Origin: CAYJBH01 sp964371365
GTDB taxonomy: Bacteria > Bacillota > Clostridia > Oscillospirales > Ruminococcaceae
DNA length: 52,968 bases
Assembly (NCBI GenBank): GCA_964371365.1
Contig: CAYJMO010000004.1
Coordinates: forward strand, 1-52,968
Direction of reading: 5' to 3'
Made by a program: the position numbers and the translations under genes. Below, piece after piece: positions 8,505-16,938 of the stretch. The stretch's first letter is position 1. Each line of letters starts with the position of its first letter. A model generated the notes under the pieces. It saw nothing but the letters and a program-made list of their open reading frames with translations, made no database searches and was not told where the DNA came from.

Positions 8505-8548
8505 GACAGGGAGTGAAGTAGGGGCGGTGTCATCCCCTGCTTAAAAAC

Positions 8549-10306
8549 TTATTTTTTGTGACCTTTTTTATTGGAGTGCTTTGAGTGATGTTTGTGACCG
8601 TGGTGTTTCGAACCGCCATGTCGTTTTTCTTTTTTATCCTCACCTTTGTGGGAGCGTCGACCCTTTTCGACACGTTCCTCAAAATAATAGTCCACCGCTA
8701 CCGGTTTGCCGCAGATCTTGCAACCCTGCATCTTTGACAATACATCCTCTACAATGTCAACCGGAATACCGACAATGCTATAATCTTCGCCTATTGTGAT
8801 CTTGCCAATATCTTTGGAACTGATTCCGACACGCTCGGTAACCGCACCCACAATATGGTTCGGTGCAATACGCCCTGCTCTGCCACAAGAGATCGCGATA
8901 TTAATAAAATGTTGATCCGCGTTCTTGTTATGTTTGCCTTTATCGGCACGTTCGACGCCTCGTTCACGACCTCGATCACCTTTTTTGGATTTTGGCGGTG
9001 CGACATCTTTAAGATCGCCGAGCGCTGTGGAAAAACTTAAAGACATCAGGGCGGCCGCAATCTTGACTGCATCATGCCCTTCGTCAATAAGCGAAAGAAT
9101 AGTGTCGGTGTTTTCCGTACCTTGTTCCGTTGTAAGAAGTTCCCTTATGGCATCCAACCGCGCACTTTTGTTGTTTTTTATAATATCCGAAATGGTGGGG
9201 ATTTCCATCTGTGTTATCGTAGTCTTTACCGAAGCCGCAAGTCTTTGCACCTCCGATACTTGATTGTTGCTACAGCACAGTGTTATGGCATTGCCGTCTC
9301 GACCTGCCCTGCCTGTGCGTCCTATTCTATGCACATAGTATTCCTTCATTTTAGGGATATCGTAGTTAATTACATAGTCGATATCACTGACATCAATTCC
9401 ACGAGCCGCTACATCGGTCGCCACCAAAATGTTAACCTCGCCCCGTTTAAAGGAGTTCATGACCTTGGTGCGCTGTTGTTGCTTCATGTCACCGTGTAAC
9501 CCCTCCACAGAAAAGCCGCCTTCGCTCAAAATCTCGACAATTTCATCCACCATAGATTTGGTGTTTGAAAAAACAATCGACCTTCTTGGCTTGTATCTGT
9601 GGAACAACAGCTTCATTGTGTCGGCTTTTTGGTGTTTTGGGAGGTGAACATAACTCTGTTTTATGCTCTCGATAACCACATTGTCTTTGTTAATATCCAC
9701 ACTTACGGGATTGTTTAAAAACTGCTCCGCTATGGCTTTTATCCCTTTTGAAATTGTGGCGGAAAACAGCACAACCTGTCTTTGTTCCGGAACATCCTTT
9801 AAAATATGCTCAATATCCTCCTTAAAACCCATGTTGAGCATCTCGTCCGCCTCGTCAAGGATTACCATCTTGATATTGCCCAGCTTTAAGCTACCTCGTC
9901 TCATATGGTCCATGACACGTCCCGGGGTACCTATGACAAAATTAGCACTGCGCAGGGCTTTGAACTGTTTGTCATAGTTTGCACCACCGAGTATGTCGGC
10001 GGTCCTGACGGCAGGGGTATACTTTGCAAGCTTTCGTATCTCGTCGCCGCATTGCTGTGAGAGCTCACGGGTTGGGGAGAGCACCAACACTTGAGCTTTA
10101 TTAATCGTTGGGTCAATGCTTTGCACGGCGGGTATTCCGAATGCAATCGTCTTGCCGGTACCTGTTTGTGATTGCGCCAAAATATCGGCACCGGAAAAAA
10201 TAATCGGGATAGTCTGTGTCTGAACAGGTGTCGCCTCGGAAAAACCGAGGTCATCGAGTGCGCTGAGTATTTCGGGGGTTAGGTTTAGTTCATAAAAAGA
10301 TGGCAT
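8549..10306 (-). CDS. DEAD-box ATP-dependent RNA helicase with DbpA-type RNA-binding domain
   Basis: All DEAD-box motifs are present in order: TPVQTQT (Q), AQSQTGTGKT (I), PTRELSQQ (Ia), TPGR (Ib), DEAD (II), SAT (III), ATDVAARGID (V) and HRIGRTGRAG (VI). A DbpA/DeaD-type RRM follows at about residues 465-540 (INIAISCGRAGRIAPNHIVGA, then VGIPVDIVEDVLSKM). A Lys/His-rich tail (HHGHKHHSKHSNKKGHKK) probably adds nonspecific RNA affinity. Likely roles are ribosome assembly or mRNA turnover in the cold. The length, 585 residues, fits DeaD/CshA-like proteins. GAGGA precedes the ATG. The 130-nt leader contains a terminator-like hairpin, which implies regulation after initiation. Confidence 0.93.
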   Translation of the reverse strand: MPSFYELNLTPEILSALDDLGFSEATPVQTQTIPIIFSGADILAQSQTGTGKTIAFGIPAVQSIDPTINKAQVLVLSPTRELSQQCGDEIRKLAKYTPAVRTADILGGANYDKQFKALRSANFVIGTPGRVMDHMRRGSLKLGNIKMVILDEADEMLNMGFKEDIEHILKDVPEQRQVVLFSATISKGIKAIAEQFLNNPVSVDINKDNVVIESIKQSYVHLPKHQKADTMKLLFHRYKPRRSIVFSNTKSMVDEIVEILSEGGFSVEGLHGDMKQQQRTKVMNSFKRGEVNILVATDVAARGIDVSDIDYVINYDIPKMKEYYVHRIGRTGRAGRDGNAITLCCSNNQVSEVQRLAASVKTTITQMEIPTISDIIKNNKSARLDAIRELLTTEQGTENTDTILSLIDEGHDAVKIAAALMSLSFSTALGDLKDVAPPKSKKGDRGRERGVERADKGKHNKNADQHFINIAISCGRAGRIAPNHIVGAVTERVGISSKDIGKITIGEDYSIVGIPVDIVEDVLSKMQGCKICGKPVAVDYYFEERVEKGRRSHKGEDKKEKRHGGSKHHGHKHHSKHSNKKGHKK

Positions 10307-10345
10307 TAGTTCCTCATTTCTCTTGTTGGAAGTTAAGTCGGCTGC

Positions 10346-10377
10346 AAAAAAATCCGCCGCAGTAATGACCGCGGCAG
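10346..10377 (-). terminator. Terminator-like hairpin in the 5' leader of the DEAD-box gene (candidate attenuator)
   Basis: Reverse strand: GCCGC (10375-10371), a 10-nt loop, GCGGC (10360-10356), then GG and ATTTTTTT. It is an intrinsic terminator by form, placed between the helicase promoter (10446-10474) and the start codon (10306). Any full-length helicase mRNA must read through it. There is no upstream gene on this strand that it could serve. Confidence 0.6.
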
Positions 10378-10445
10378 ATAGACTTGAATTTTAAACGCAC
10401 ATATGTAACGTAAAAATAACTTTAACGCAATTTAACATTGTTACT

Positions 10446-10474
10446 ATTATACACCGAAAGGGAGGATAATGCAA
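10446..10474 (-). promoter_or_regulatory. Sigma-A promoter of the DEAD-box helicase gene
   Basis: Reverse strand TTGCAT (10474-10469), a 17-bp spacer and TATAAT (10451-10446). The predicted leader is about 130 nt. Confidence 0.75.
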
Positions 10475-10521
10475 TACCTTGATCTATATTCGTGAAAAAA
10501 CAGCCAATAATCCTACAACAT

Positions 10522-10550
10522 TTGACTATCCCCTTAAAATATGTTATATT
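10522..10550 (+). promoter_or_regulatory. Sigma-A promoter with extended -10 for the polysaccharide export operon
   Basis: TTGACT (10522-10527), a 17-bp spacer and TATATT (10545-10550), preceded by TGT giving an extended -10. It lies 35 bp ahead of the rfbC ATG and diverges from the helicase promoter. Confidence 0.8.
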
Positions 10551-10584
10551 AGTATATATTTATTTATGTTTAAAAGGTATAGAG

Positions 10585-11148
10585 ATGTCGAACTTTTCAT
10601 TTGAGCCTACCCCTTTGCGCGATGCGGTGCTGATTACACCTAAACGCTTCGGGGACGAGCGTGGCTTTTTTATGGAGACCTATCGCCAAGAGGCATTTTG
10701 TGTCGGCGGTGTCGACGCCCGGTTTGTGCAGGATAACTGCTCACGCAGTACACGGGGAGTCCTGCGCGGTCTACATTTTCAAAAAAATGCTCCGCAGGGC
10801 AAACTTGTCCGTGTGACGACAGGAGAGGTGTTGGATGTTGCGGTCGACCTTCGTGTGAACAGCCCGAGCTTCGGCAAACACTTTGCGGTGCGCCTCTCGG
10901 CTGAAAATGGCGTGATGTTCTATGTGCCTGCCGGCTTTGCACATGGTTTTTGTGTGCTGTCCGAGGTAGCGGAATTTACCTACAAATGTACCGACTACTA
11001 CAACCCCAGTGATGAGGGCGGGATTATCTACAACGACAAAACACTCGGCATTGACTGGATGTTAGACGGTGAGTTGTCGCTCTCTGCTAAGGACTCGGCG
11101 CTCCCTACATTCAGTGAACAAGATTTTTCGTACTACAGTCATTTATGA
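10585..11148 (+). CDS. rfbC: dTDP-4-dehydrorhamnose 3,5-epimerase
   Basis: 188 residues matching RmlC/RfbC throughout: ERGFFMETYR near the start, DNCSRSTRGVLRGLHFQ with the catalytic-site His, GEVLDVAVDLR, and YVPAGFAHGFCVLSE. It makes dTDP-4-keto-L-rhamnose from the 4-keto-6-deoxyglucose precursor in dTDP-L-rhamnose synthesis. rfbA, rfbB and rfbD are not in the window. I start at ATG 10585 because the promoter ends at 10550; the in-frame upstream GTG would lie before the promoter. It is the first gene of a four-gene export operon, pointing to a rhamnose-containing glycan. Confidence 0.93.
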   Translation: MSNFSFEPTPLRDAVLITPKRFGDERGFFMETYRQEAFCVGGVDARFVQDNCSRSTRGVLRGLHFQKNAPQGKLVRVTTGEVLDVAVDLRVNSPSFGKHFAVRLSAENGVMFYVPAGFAHGFCVLSEVAEFTYKCTDYYNPSDEGGIIYNDKTLGIDWMLDGELSLSAKDSALPTFSEQDFSYYSHL

Positions 11149-11155
11149 GGTGAAT

Positions 11156-11947
11156 TTGATTACCGCAAGATTACGACCATATTTTGAGGTTTTCGGTAGA
11201 TATACACCACTGCTGAGCCATCTTGTACAGCGTGATATAAAGCTCAAATACCGCCGCAGTGCGCTCGGTATTCTCTGGAGTCTTCTGTCACCGCTGTTGA
11301 TGATGGTGGTCATGTCGTTGGTGTTTTCCTTCTTTTTTCGTTTTGATATACCCAACTTTCCTGTCTATGTGCTGACAGGGCAGCTTATTTTCAATAACTT
11401 TAACGAGTCCACCACCGGCTCTATGTCCAGTATAATCGGTGCATCTCACCTGATACGACGCGTCTATATACCGAAGTATATATTCCCGTTGCAAAAGATA
11501 GTGTTCTCCTTTGTAAACCTGATGTTTTCTTTTATCGCACTCGTCATAGTGATGATTGTGACCGGTCAGCCGTTTACCTTTGCGACGCTGCTCTTTCCGG
11601 TGCCGATGGTGCTCCTCTTCTTTTTTGAACTCGGATGTGGTCTTATCCTCGCATCTCTCGCAGTATTTTTCCGCGATGTCATGCATTTTTATACCGTCTT
11701 TATCACCGCACTGACCTACCTCACTCCGCTTTTTTACCCTGTTGAAATACTGCCTGGTTCTATACAAACGCTCATAAAATTCAACCCTTTATACTGGTAT
11801 GTCACCATGTTTCGTCAGCCCATTCTTTATAGTGAAGTGCCTACTATCACCCAATTTATCCTATGTTCACTCTTTGCTTTGGTGGCACTGATTGTCGGTC
11901 TTGTTCTTTTCAAAAAAACTCAGGATAGGTTTATACTCTATGTCTAA
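11156..11947 (+). CDS. ABC-2 polysaccharide/polyol phosphate export permease (Wzm/TagG-like)
   Basis: About 263 residues with six predicted TM helices. Conserved N-terminal LVQRDIKLKYRRSALGILWSLLSPL is the hallmark of Wzm/TagG/RfbA permeases; LTPLFYPVEILP occurs near the C-terminus. It moves undecaprenyl-linked polysaccharide across the membrane with the next gene's ATPase. I chose TTG 11156 with GAGGTGA overlapping the rfbC stop region; the GTG at 11150 is inside that ribosome binding site. The last codons overlap the ATPase gene by 8 bp. Confidence 0.9.
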   Translation: MITARLRPYFEVFGRYTPLLSHLVQRDIKLKYRRSALGILWSLLSPLLMMVVMSLVFSFFFRFDIPNFPVYVLTGQLIFNNFNESTTGSMSSIIGASHLIRRVYIPKYIFPLQKIVFSFVNLMFSFIALVIVMIVTGQPFTFATLLFPVPMVLLFFFELGCGLILASLAVFFRDVMHFYTVFITALTYLTPLFYPVEILPGSIQTLIKFNPLYWYVTMFRQPILYSEVPTITQFILCSLFALVALIVGLVLFKKTQDRFILYV

Positions 11948-12704
11948 ATCACAAAATGTTGAAAATTCCGCCCCCCCGGTCGTGGAAGTGATCGGGGTAT
12001 CAATGCGCTTTAACCTCGCAAAAGAGAAGGTGGACAGCTTTAAGGAATATATGATAAAGCTGATAAAACGGCAGCTTAAATTTACCGAATTTTATGCCCT
12101 GACCGACGTGAGTATCACTGTCAATCGTGGGGAGATATTCGGCATTGTCGGTCTTAACGGAAGTGGCAAGAGCACCCTGTTAAAGGTGATTGCCGGCGTA
12201 TTTAAACCGACAACCGGCAGTGTCAAAATTCACGGGAACATTGCACCGCTCATAGAACTCGGTGCCGGCTTTGACCCCGATCTGACCGGTCGGGAGAACG
12301 TCTACCTCAACGGCTGTGTCCTCGGGTATAAAGAGGATTTTCTTCGTAATAAATTCGACGAAATTGTAGAGTTTTCCGAGCTTGCGGACATGATCGATGT
12401 GCCCATAAAGAACTACTCCTCCGGCATGGTCAGCCGTCTTGCTTTTGCCATAGCCACCGTTGTAGAACCGGACATCCTCATCTCGGACGAGGTTCTCTCG
12501 GTCGGTGACTTTTTGTTCACCCAAAAATGTGAAGCGAGGATAAACAGCCTGATTGAGAACGGCACAACCGTTCTTCTTGTCAGCCATGATATCAACCAGA
12601 TCGAGCGCATGTGTGACCGTGCCGCCTGGATAAAAAACGGCAAGATTGTGTTGGTAGGCTCAACCGAAGAGGTCTGTGAGACCTACAAGCATTCCACAAG
12701 ATAG
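11940..12704 (+). CDS. ABC polysaccharide export ATPase (Wzt/TagH-like)
   Basis: A 254-residue ATPase with Walker A GLNGSGKST, the Tag/Wzt-type loop LIELGAGFDPDLTGRENVYLNG, signature YSSGM, and Walker B PDILISDEVLSVGD followed by the switch His in LLVSHD. It stops soon after the NBD and lacks the C-terminal glycan-binding domain of O9a-type Wzt, so it probably exports without cap recognition. ATG 11940 overlaps the permease stop. It partners with that permease. Confidence 0.92.
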   Translation: MSKSQNVENSAPPVVEVIGVSMRFNLAKEKVDSFKEYMIKLIKRQLKFTEFYALTDVSITVNRGEIFGIVGLNGSGKSTLLKVIAGVFKPTTGSVKIHGNIAPLIELGAGFDPDLTGRENVYLNGCVLGYKEDFLRNKFDEIVEFSELADMIDVPIKNYSSGMVSRLAFAIATVVEPDILISDEVLSVGDFLFTQKCEARINSLIENGTTVLLVSHDINQIERMCDRAAWIKNGKIVLVGSTEEVCETYKHSTR

Positions 12705-12714
12705 GGGCGAGCAG

Positions 12715-14550
12715 TTGGAGCAAAAAGGACAGAGTAAAGACAGCGTATTAGCCGCGATAAAGCGCAACCTTTCCTTTAAAAGGCTGTCGCATAACCTGCG
12801 TCGAGTGCTAAACTGCCTCAAAACAAACGGTGTCGAGGCGACCTTTCGAGAGTTGAAATTTCGCGTTGCTCTTGCACTTCACTCCGAAATATGGATGTAT
12901 CGCGCCGACCTGCCACTCCGCCGAGAGCTCGCACATCAGCGCAAAACCCGCCTTGAAAAGGAACCGCTCGTGTCGGTGGTAGTGCCGCTTTTCAACCCAC
13001 CGCGTCGCTTTTTCCGTGAGATGTTGGACAGTGTCCTGCATCAAAGCTATCGCAATTTAGAGCTGATACTCGTCGACGCAGGGGACAGCGAGATGAGTTT
13101 AAAACTGCTTAAAGGATATAAAGATGCTCGAATTGTCTATCAAAAGATTGAGAATAACGGCATATCAGAGAATACAACAATAGGACTACGGCTTGCAAAG
13201 GGTGAGCTTATAACGTTACTCGACCATGATGACCTTCTCTACAAAAATGCACTTTTTGAGATGGTGTCGGCATATAACACCACCGGTGCAAAGGTTATCT
13301 ATAGCGACGAGATTATTCTGTCCGGCGACCTTAAAAAACTGAGGGAGTTCCATTTTAAGCCGGACTTCTCCCCCCACTATCTCGCCTGTTGTAACTATAT
13401 TACCCACCTATGTGTGTTTAGCTCGGATCTCATTGACCAAGTTGGTCGATACGAAAAATCAGACTATGAGGGTGCGGGTGATCACGACCTGATACTTCGA
13501 CTTTGTGAAAAAGCGAACCGAGTTCACCACATTCCGAAAATACTATATGTATGGCGTGGACATGATGGATCTACCGCATCTGATATGTCGGCGAAACCCT
13601 ATGCCGTTACCGCAGGAGCAAAGGCGATCACCGATCACCTTGACCGTATTGGTCAATCGGCCGATGTAACTCCCCAGAAACAGCATCCAGGCGCTTTCTA
13701 TCCGAGGTACAAAAAGGCGAGTGGCAGTGTGTCGGTGATAATACCGAACTATGAGCACAAAGAGGACCTCAAACGATGTCTTGACTCACTCTATGCCAAC
13801 TCCGGCATGGACGATCTTGAGGTTGTGGTGGTGGAAAACAACTCAAAATCAAGTGAGATTTTCGATTTTTATGACGAGGCGATCTCGACCTACAAAAACC
13901 TAAGGGTGGTAAAATACCCCGATAAATTCAACTTTTCTGCCGTCTGTAACCTCGGGGTTGAAAGCTCGATTGGGGAGCATATTCTACTGCTCAACAACGA
14001 TATTGAGGTCATATCGTCCGACTTTGTGCGGGAGATGCTGAGCTATTCCTGTATGGAAAATGTCGGTGCGGTAGGTGCAAAACTATACTATCCGGACGAG
14101 AAGATACAGCATGCCGGTGTGTTTGTCGGCATTAACAACAGCGCAGGACATTCCCACAAATCACATCCATCGTCGTCCGGCGGTGATATGTATCGACTTT
14201 GCACCACGCAGAATATGCTCGCTGTCACCGGCGCGGCGTTGATGATAAAACGAAAACTCTATATTGACCACAGTGGTCTAAACGAGAAAGACTTTGCGAT
14301 AGCGTTCAACGATGTCGACCTCTGTCTGCGCCTTTATCGCGACGGATATTATAATGTTATGACCCCGTTTGCCGTCGCATACCACCATGAAAGCCTGTCA
14401 AGAGGGCTGGACGTGGACGGGGAAAACAACCTTCGTTTTGAGAGAGAATTATCCAACCTACACAGCAGATACGCCGATATCTTTCGGGACGGCGACCCAT
14501 TTTATAACCCTCATCTGACCATGTTAGACGAGAGCTACGGGTGGAGATAG
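12715..14550 (+). CDS. Glycosyltransferase with two GT2 domains
   Basis: 612 residues. An N-terminal helical region (about 1-80) precedes GT-A domain 1 (LVSVVVPLFNPP ... LDHDDLLY, about 85-300) and GT-A domain 2 (SVSVIIPNYEHKEDLKRCLDSLY ... LLNNDIEV ... GAALMIKR ... FNDVDLCLRL, about 340-585). This fused arrangement is common among rhamnosyltransferase-type enzymes of Gram-positive wall polysaccharides. It would extend the glycan exported by the neighbouring ABC pair. TTG 12715 is chosen as start: AGGGG lies 7 nt upstream, whereas the ATG-like codon at 12676 is inside the ATPase gene. Confidence 0.88.
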   Translation: MEQKGQSKDSVLAAIKRNLSFKRLSHNLRRVLNCLKTNGVEATFRELKFRVALALHSEIWMYRADLPLRRELAHQRKTRLEKEPLVSVVVPLFNPPRRFFREMLDSVLHQSYRNLELILVDAGDSEMSLKLLKGYKDARIVYQKIENNGISENTTIGLRLAKGELITLLDHDDLLYKNALFEMVSAYNTTGAKVIYSDEIILSGDLKKLREFHFKPDFSPHYLACCNYITHLCVFSSDLIDQVGRYEKSDYEGAGDHDLILRLCEKANRVHHIPKILYVWRGHDGSTASDMSAKPYAVTAGAKAITDHLDRIGQSADVTPQKQHPGAFYPRYKKASGSVSVIIPNYEHKEDLKRCLDSLYANSGMDDLEVVVVENNSKSSEIFDFYDEAISTYKNLRVVKYPDKFNFSAVCNLGVESSIGEHILLLNNDIEVISSDFVREMLSYSCMENVGAVGAKLYYPDEKIQHAGVFVGINNSAGHSHKSHPSSSGGDMYRLCTTQNMLAVTGAALMIKRKLYIDHSGLNEKDFAIAFNDVDLCLRLYRDGYYNVMTPFAVAYHHESLSRGLDVDGENNLRFERELSNLHSRYADIFRDGDPFYNPHLTMLDESYGWR

Positions 14551-14601
14551 TATCTAAACACATTGTATAAAAATATTCTATATTACAGAAAGGACTGACC
14601 T

Positions 14602-16233
14602 ATGAAGTTGACATTTCTCGGCGCCGCCGGCATGGTCACCGGCAGTTGCACACTCTTGGAGCACGGCGAACTAAAACTGCTCATCGACTGCGGCATGTTT
14701 CAAGGTCGTGACCACGATCTTGTTCAGACACTGCCCTGCGATGCAGGTAATATTGATGCCGTAATCCTGACCCACAGCCACATTGACCACTCCGGTCACA
14801 TACCGATGTTGGTTAAGAACGGATTTAATGGCGCGATATATTCCACCTCCGCAACAAGACGCCTTGCCGAGTTGTTGCTGATGGACAGTGCCCATATTCA
14901 ACAGACAGAACTTAACTGGAAGAATAAAAAGCTGATCCGTGCAGGCAAACCGCCTCAAGAACCACTCTATGATGAAAAACATGTCAAGACGACTATCGGT
15001 CTGTTTCAAAGTGTTGACTACCGTACACCGCTGCAGATTGCACCGCAGATCACTCTCAAATTTTACGATGCGGGGCATCTGCTCGGCTCTTCCATAGTAG
15101 AGATAGAGCTGATTGATGACGAGGGGAAGAATAGACGTCTTATCTTTTCCGGCGACCTTGGCAACGACTCCCGACCATTGCTCTGCGACCCTGACCACGT
15201 GAGCGATGCCGACTGTGTTGTGATGGAGAGCACCTACGGCGGTCGAATTCACGAAGGTCTCGACAACACAAAGAAAGAGCTTGCGCGCCTTGTACGAGAG
15301 ACTTTTGAGCGTGGCGGAAAGGTGATAATTCCGGCATTTGCAGTCGGACGAACACAGGAAATTCTATACCACCTGCGTGAACTATATGACGAGGGTGCGT
15401 TTAAGGGCTTTGAGCATTGTCCGGTGTATGTAGACAGTCCGCTCGCGGTGGAGGCTACCCGCCTTTTTGAGGAGTATGCCGACAGCTATTTCGACGAGGA
15501 AACACGTTCCGTGCTCCGTCGAGGAGATGACCCTATCACCTTTGACCAGTTGACATTATCGGTCACCACCGCCGAATCGCGACAGATTAACAGCTATAAG
15601 GGCTCCTGTGTTATCATTTCCGCCTCCGGCATGTGCGATGCAGGCAGAATAAAGCACCACCTAAAATACAACCTTTATAACCCCAACAACACTATTGTTT
15701 TTGCCGGTTATCAGGCGGAGGGAACACTCGGCAGAAGACTGCTCGAGGGAGCGAAAAGGGTTAACATCTTTGGTGAGACGGTGTCGGTCAAGGCAAAGGT
15801 GACCAAGATCTCCGGCATATCGGCACATGCCGACCAGACCGCCTTAGTCAAATGGATTTCGGACTTTAAACCGTCGCCGCCAATCATCTTTTTAAACCAC
15901 GGTGATCCGGATGCTGTAGGTGCACTCGGTGCTCTTGTAAAGGAGAAAACCGGTGTCACACCGTTAAAGCCCTCCATCGGGGAAAGCTTTGAGCTTGACT
16001 TCTCCGGAACACCACAGCGTAAAGTCGCCGAAAGAATCGAGCCGTTGACCGATACGGTCAACGACACAGAAGTTAAGTTGATCGCCGATGCCGCACTGCT
16101 TAAACTCTATGCCGCCGCCGGTAAACTTCACTCAATCAGCGAGCTGGATGCAGACGGTGAGCGAGTCGATATAACCGCCGCCGCGAAGAAGATAGAGGAA
16201 CTGTGGGAACTGTTAAAGCAGAACGATAAATAA
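14602..16233 (+). CDS. MBL-fold beta-CASP ribonuclease-like protein
   Basis: 543 residues. The metallo-beta-lactamase motif HSHIDH (H58, H60, D62, H63), then DAGHLLGS and FSGDLG, coordinate two zinc ions. The beta-CASP block follows, with PAFAVGRTQEILYHLREL, YVDSPLA, ASGMCDAGRIKHHL, GYQAEGTLGR and the RNA-specificity motif GISAHADQ. Members act as cytoplasmic endo/exoribonucleases related to CPSF-73 and bacterial YsnH-type proteins. The C-terminal 60 residues form a helical extension. AGAAAGGA precedes the ATG. No obvious partner is adjacent except hisH 13 bp downstream. Confidence 0.9.
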   Translation: MKLTFLGAAGMVTGSCTLLEHGELKLLIDCGMFQGRDHDLVQTLPCDAGNIDAVILTHSHIDHSGHIPMLVKNGFNGAIYSTSATRRLAELLLMDSAHIQQTELNWKNKKLIRAGKPPQEPLYDEKHVKTTIGLFQSVDYRTPLQIAPQITLKFYDAGHLLGSSIVEIELIDDEGKNRRLIFSGDLGNDSRPLLCDPDHVSDADCVVMESTYGGRIHEGLDNTKKELARLVRETFERGGKVIIPAFAVGRTQEILYHLRELYDEGAFKGFEHCPVYVDSPLAVEATRLFEEYADSYFDEETRSVLRRGDDPITFDQLTLSVTTAESRQINSYKGSCVIISASGMCDAGRIKHHLKYNLYNPNNTIVFAGYQAEGTLGRRLLEGAKRVNIFGETVSVKAKVTKISGISAHADQTALVKWISDFKPSPPIIFLNHGDPDAVGALGALVKEKTGVTPLKPSIGESFELDFSGTPQRKVAERIEPLTDTVNDTEVKLIADAALLKLYAAAGKLHSISELDADGERVDITAAAKKIEELWELLKQNDK

Positions 16234-16246
16234 TGGAGCAACGAGA

Positions 16247-16855
16247 ATGATAGCAATAATCGACTACCTTGCAGGGAATGCACCGAGCGTGCTCTCTGCT
16301 GTAAAAAAACTGGGCTACACCGCCACCCTTGCCGCCAAACCGGACGAGTTAAAAGGTGCGACCCATATCATACTGCCCGGTGTTGGGAGTGCAGGTGCAA
16401 CCATGCACTCACTTCGGCAATCCGGTTTTATCGAGCCACTCACCGAGTTGGTGTTGACCAATCAGGTCAATTTCCTCGGAGTGTGTGTCGGTATGCAGAT
16501 TTTATTTCAGCATAGCGAGGAGGAAGATGCCGATTGCCTTGGCTGGTTGACCGGCTCGGTCAACCGTTTTGACCAACCGGGTCAACGAGTGCCTCAGATG
16601 GGCTGGAACGAGGTTGAGTTTGTAAAGCCTGTAGGATTTACTGCCACGAACGACTATTTCTACTTTGTAAATTCCTACTACGCTGTGCCGAGCGAAGAGG
16701 GGGATATTTGGGGGAAAACAAGTTACGGCCATGAGTTCTGCTCCTGTGTCAACCGCGAAAACATCTTCGGCACTCAGTTCCATATTGAAAAGAGCGGTCC
16801 TGCCGGACTTGCGCTGTTGGATGGATTTCTCGGTAAAAAGGGAGCCCACGTTTGA
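16247..16855 (+). CDS. hisH: HisH-type glutamine amidotransferase
   Basis: 202 residues, class I glutaminase. The nucleophile is in LGVCVGMQILFQHSEE and the His/Glu pair in TQFHIEKSGPAGL, so the triad is intact. The usual FVHSY motif is FVNSYY here. It would hydrolyse glutamine and pass ammonia to the HisF-like partner encoded next. No other histidine genes are nearby. Because the partner lacks a catalytic Asp, this pair may not make imidazole glycerol phosphate. The last codons form the left arm of a hairpin (16850-16870). Confidence 0.85.
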   Translation: MIAIIDYLAGNAPSVLSAVKKLGYTATLAAKPDELKGATHIILPGVGSAGATMHSLRQSGFIEPLTELVLTNQVNFLGVCVGMQILFQHSEEEDADCLGWLTGSVNRFDQPGQRVPQMGWNEVEFVKPVGFTATNDYFYFVNSYYAVPSEEGDIWGKTSYGHEFCSCVNRENIFGTQFHIEKSGPAGLALLDGFLGKKGAHV

Positions 16856-16905
16856 AAAATATTTTCAAACTTCGAGTTTTTTCCTTTCAAACGAAAAACG
16901 TTTGA
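16850..16905 (+). repeat. Double-hairpin leader upstream of hisF (leader family copy 1)
   Basis: Hairpin one: GTTTGAAAA-ATA-TTTTCAAAC (16850-16870), overlapping the hisH stop. Hairpin two: TCAAACG-AAAAA-CGTTTGA (16887-16905). Between and after them runs GAGTTTT.TTCCTTTCAAAC, then a poly-A stretch and AGAAAGGAATG. The same layout recurs at 17747-17865 and, for the second hairpin only, at 19342-19407. Confidence 0.7.
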
Positions 16906-16938
16906 GAAAAAAACACCAAGAAAGGAATGATCATAATA

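Noticed and set aside
14671..15252. 193-codon reverse frame inside the beta-CASP nuclease gene
   Set aside because: It lies wholly within a conserved enzyme gene and shows no ribosome binding site or motif.
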